15,553 bases of DNA from contig JAJZZW010000029.1 of assembly GCA_021797385.1 (NCBI GenBank), positions 1-15,553 of the forward strand, read 5' to 3'. The position numbers and the translations under genes were made by a program. Below the pieces are notes generated by a model. That model did not search any database, was not told where the DNA came from, and worked only from the letters and a program-made list of their open reading frames with translations. Origin of the DNA: Thermoplasmata archaeon (GTDB lineage Archaea > Thermoplasmatota > Thermoplasmata > Thermoplasmatales > Thermoplasmataceae). Below, piece after piece: positions 14,317 to 15,553 of the stretch (position 1 is its first letter; every line of letters starts with the position of its first letter).

Positions 14317-15553
14317 TTATCCCACAGCTCCCATTTTGGACATTTCCAGCTTGACCAGCCTGTTCATTTCCACTGCAAATTCCATGGGTATCTCCTTCAT
14401 TATGTCATCCATGAATCCCAGAACTATCATAGATGATGCCTCATCCTCGCTCAATCCTCTTGACCTGAGGTATGTAAGCTCGTCTGTCCCTATTTTTCCT
14501 ACTGTTGCCTCATGGCTGAATTCTGCAGTTGGCTCATATATCTCATCATAGGGGTATGTATAGTTCTTTGAATCACTGTTTATTAAGAGCGCATCGCACT
14601 GTACATGGCTTTTTGCCCTCTTGGCACCCTCGTTCATTCTTACAAGGCCACGGTATGCTGTAAGCCCGTTATCCAGGCTGATAGATTTAGATACTATCCT
14701 GGAGGTTGTGTCAGGTGCCAGATGAAGCGCCTTGCCTCCTGCATCCTTGAAGGTATCCTTTGTTGCCAGTGTTATCTGTAGATTTGATGTGGATGCTCCC
14801 CTTCCCCTGAGATAGGATGAGGGATATATCATGGTTACCTTTGATCCGAGCTCCCCTGTTACCCAGTCCATATGGGCATTTTCATCAACCCATGCCCTTT
14901 TTACGGGAAGGTTGTATACACTATCTGACCAGTTCTGCACACTTGTGTATTTTACATCGGAGTTCTTCCTTGCATATATTTCTACTATGGCTGTGTGTAA
15001 TGAGCTTGTGTTGTATTTGGGCGCTGTGCAGTTATGAACTGCAAATCCCTTTACCAGATATGAATCGTCCGTTTCAACTTCAAGGTTGTATACAATATCG
15101 TTGTATTCCTCACGCTCCACCTTTTTTATGGGAACGTAGTAATAGTTGTTCTTATGCCTAACCCTGCTGAATTTTATATTTTCAGTATATTCTATTATAT
15201 ACTGTTCTTTTCTCTGAATAGCCCTGCCGTGGATTTCATCGCCGGAAGCAGGCCTGATCATTATGCTGGCAAATATATTGTTTCTCGAAAACATTTCCTG
15301 AAGCTGGAATGCAAGGGCCCTGCTAACTGTTGCTGCCCTGACCATTTTTGATTTGCCCTTTTTTAGATATGTGTTGCCATCTCCTTTCAGGTAATAGTCT
15401 ATTAACAGTTTCTGCTTTTCTGCAGTAAGTTTCATGATTTTATCCGAAAATGCCTTCTTATCCGCGTATTTTCCTCCATTTTCCAGGCAGAATTTTATCA
15501 GTGGTTTCGAGTATGTTGAAACTGTATAGTATTTCTTCCCTGCCATGAATATA
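14317..15553 (-). CDS. sufB: SufB, iron-sulfur cluster scaffold subunit, interrupted by an intein (3' part)
   Basis: The reading frame enters from the right edge, so the 5' end of the gene is missing; the ATG at 15546 is an internal Met of the intein, not the start. After intein removal the visible extein is 237 residues. It begins CTAPKYNTSSLHTAIVEI and continues through SLRG-type repeats of the beta-helix (YLRGRGASTSNLQ, DNGLTAYRGLVRM) to the C-terminal signature EFSHEATVGKIGTDELTYLR, SRGLSEDEASSMIVLGF. The His-Glu pair in SHEATVG is conserved in SufB. The intein sits directly before the Cys of CTAP, a motif implicated in sulfur transfer in bacterial SufB, so cluster assembly depends on splicing. 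It heads the visible sufB-sufD operon. Confidence 0.95.
   Translation of the reverse strand, partial: IFMAGKKYYTVSTYSKPLIKFCLENGGKYADKKAFSDKIMKLTAEKQKLLIDYYLKGDGNTYLKKGKSKMVRAATVSRALAFQLQEMFSRNNIFASIMIRPASGDEIHGRAIQRKEQYIIEYTENIKFSRVRHKNNYYYVPIKKVEREEYNDIVYNLEVETDDSYLVKGFAVHNCTAPKYNTSSLHTAIVEIYARKNSDVKYTSVQNWSDSVYNLPVKRAWVDENAHMDWVTGELGSKVTMIYPSSYLRGRGASTSNLQITLATKDTFKDAGGKALHLAPDTTSRIVSKSISLDNGLTAYRGLVRMNEGAKRAKSHVQCDALLINSDSKNYTYPYDEIYEPTAEFSHEATVGKIGTDELTYLRSRGLSEDEASSMIVLGFMDDIMKEIPMEFAVEMNRLVKLEMSKMGAVG
15031..15553 (-). mobile_element. C-terminal part of a SufB intein with LAGLIDADG-type endonuclease
   Basis: About 174 intein residues are visible; the N-terminal splicing block and first endonuclease motif lie outside the window. 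The second dodecapeptide motif can be read as KLLIDYYLKGDGN (block E), followed by RAATVSRALAFQLQEMF (block H). The splice end is YNLEVETDDSYLVKGFAVHN (blocks F and G) with penultimate His and terminal Asn, followed by extein Cys at 15028-15030. These are the residues needed for Asn cyclisation and for Cys+1 transfer, so splicing looks intact at this end. In block E a Gly-Asp pair (GDG) is kept, so an active homing endonuclease is possible but not shown. SufB inteins are known from mycobacteria and from Ferroplasma-like archaea. Confidence 0.93.

Noticed and set aside
15544..15546. ATG as the start of a separate protein at the right edge
   Set aside because: The frame stays open to the window edge and the residues on both sides belong to an intein endonuclease domain, so it is an internal Met.
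1..15553. CRISPR arrays, tRNA or rRNA genes
   Set aside because: I saw no evenly spaced direct repeats and no cloverleaf or ribosomal RNA signature on either strand.

Overview
The window looks like part of a Thermoplasmatales genome (acidophilic, wall-less Euryarchaeota, of the Ferroplasma, Picrophilus or Thermoplasma kind). The grounds are AT-rich DNA, a mevalonate 3-kinase of the type known from Thermoplasma and Picrophilus, an archaeal Sec61-beta, an archaeal/eukaryotic-type signal peptidase, an archaeal-type glycyl-tRNA synthetase and an intein in SufB. Most genes have a TATA-like box centred about 22-27 bases before the start codon, which fits largely leaderless transcription. Genus assignment is inference; family assignments rest on motifs read by eye.

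Layout, left to right. Bases 1-2077 hold membrane and secretion genes: a gene cut by the left edge, a 55-residue Sec61-beta (secG), a two-helix membrane protein, and a divergent signal peptidase I. Bases 2074-6825 are mostly housekeeping: mevalonate 3-kinase (archaeal lipid precursors), a four-CBS sensor protein one base upstream of glycyl-tRNA synthetase, an HtrA-type serine protease with a PDZ domain but no signal peptide, and a divergently read HxlR-type regulator.

Bases 6883-9972 are the accessory part. They hold two consecutive genes for exported proteins that I cannot assign, followed by a decayed IS5-like transposase. The second exported gene has a proper ribosome binding site and ATG, but that ATG is one frame away from the signal sequence and the body of the protein. 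Bases 10205-12996 hold a membrane protein shaped like an M48/HtpX protease but lacking the zinc-binding HExxH motif, and convergent to it an APC-type amino-acid permease with two C-terminal CBS domains.

Bases 13069-15553 hold sufD and the 3' part of sufB, the iron-sulfur cluster assembly scaffold, read right to left as an operon. SufB is interrupted by an intein with a LAGLIDADG-type endonuclease, whose N-terminal half lies beyond the right edge.

Themes that recur: export and envelope quality control (Sec61-beta, signal peptidase, HtrA, the M48-like protein, two exported proteins), nucleotide-type ligand sensing through CBS domains (two genes), and very tight convergent gene ends. I see no CRISPR array, tRNA or rRNA. 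The best candidates for something undescribed are the frameshifted exported gene with its partner and the M48-like pseudoprotease.
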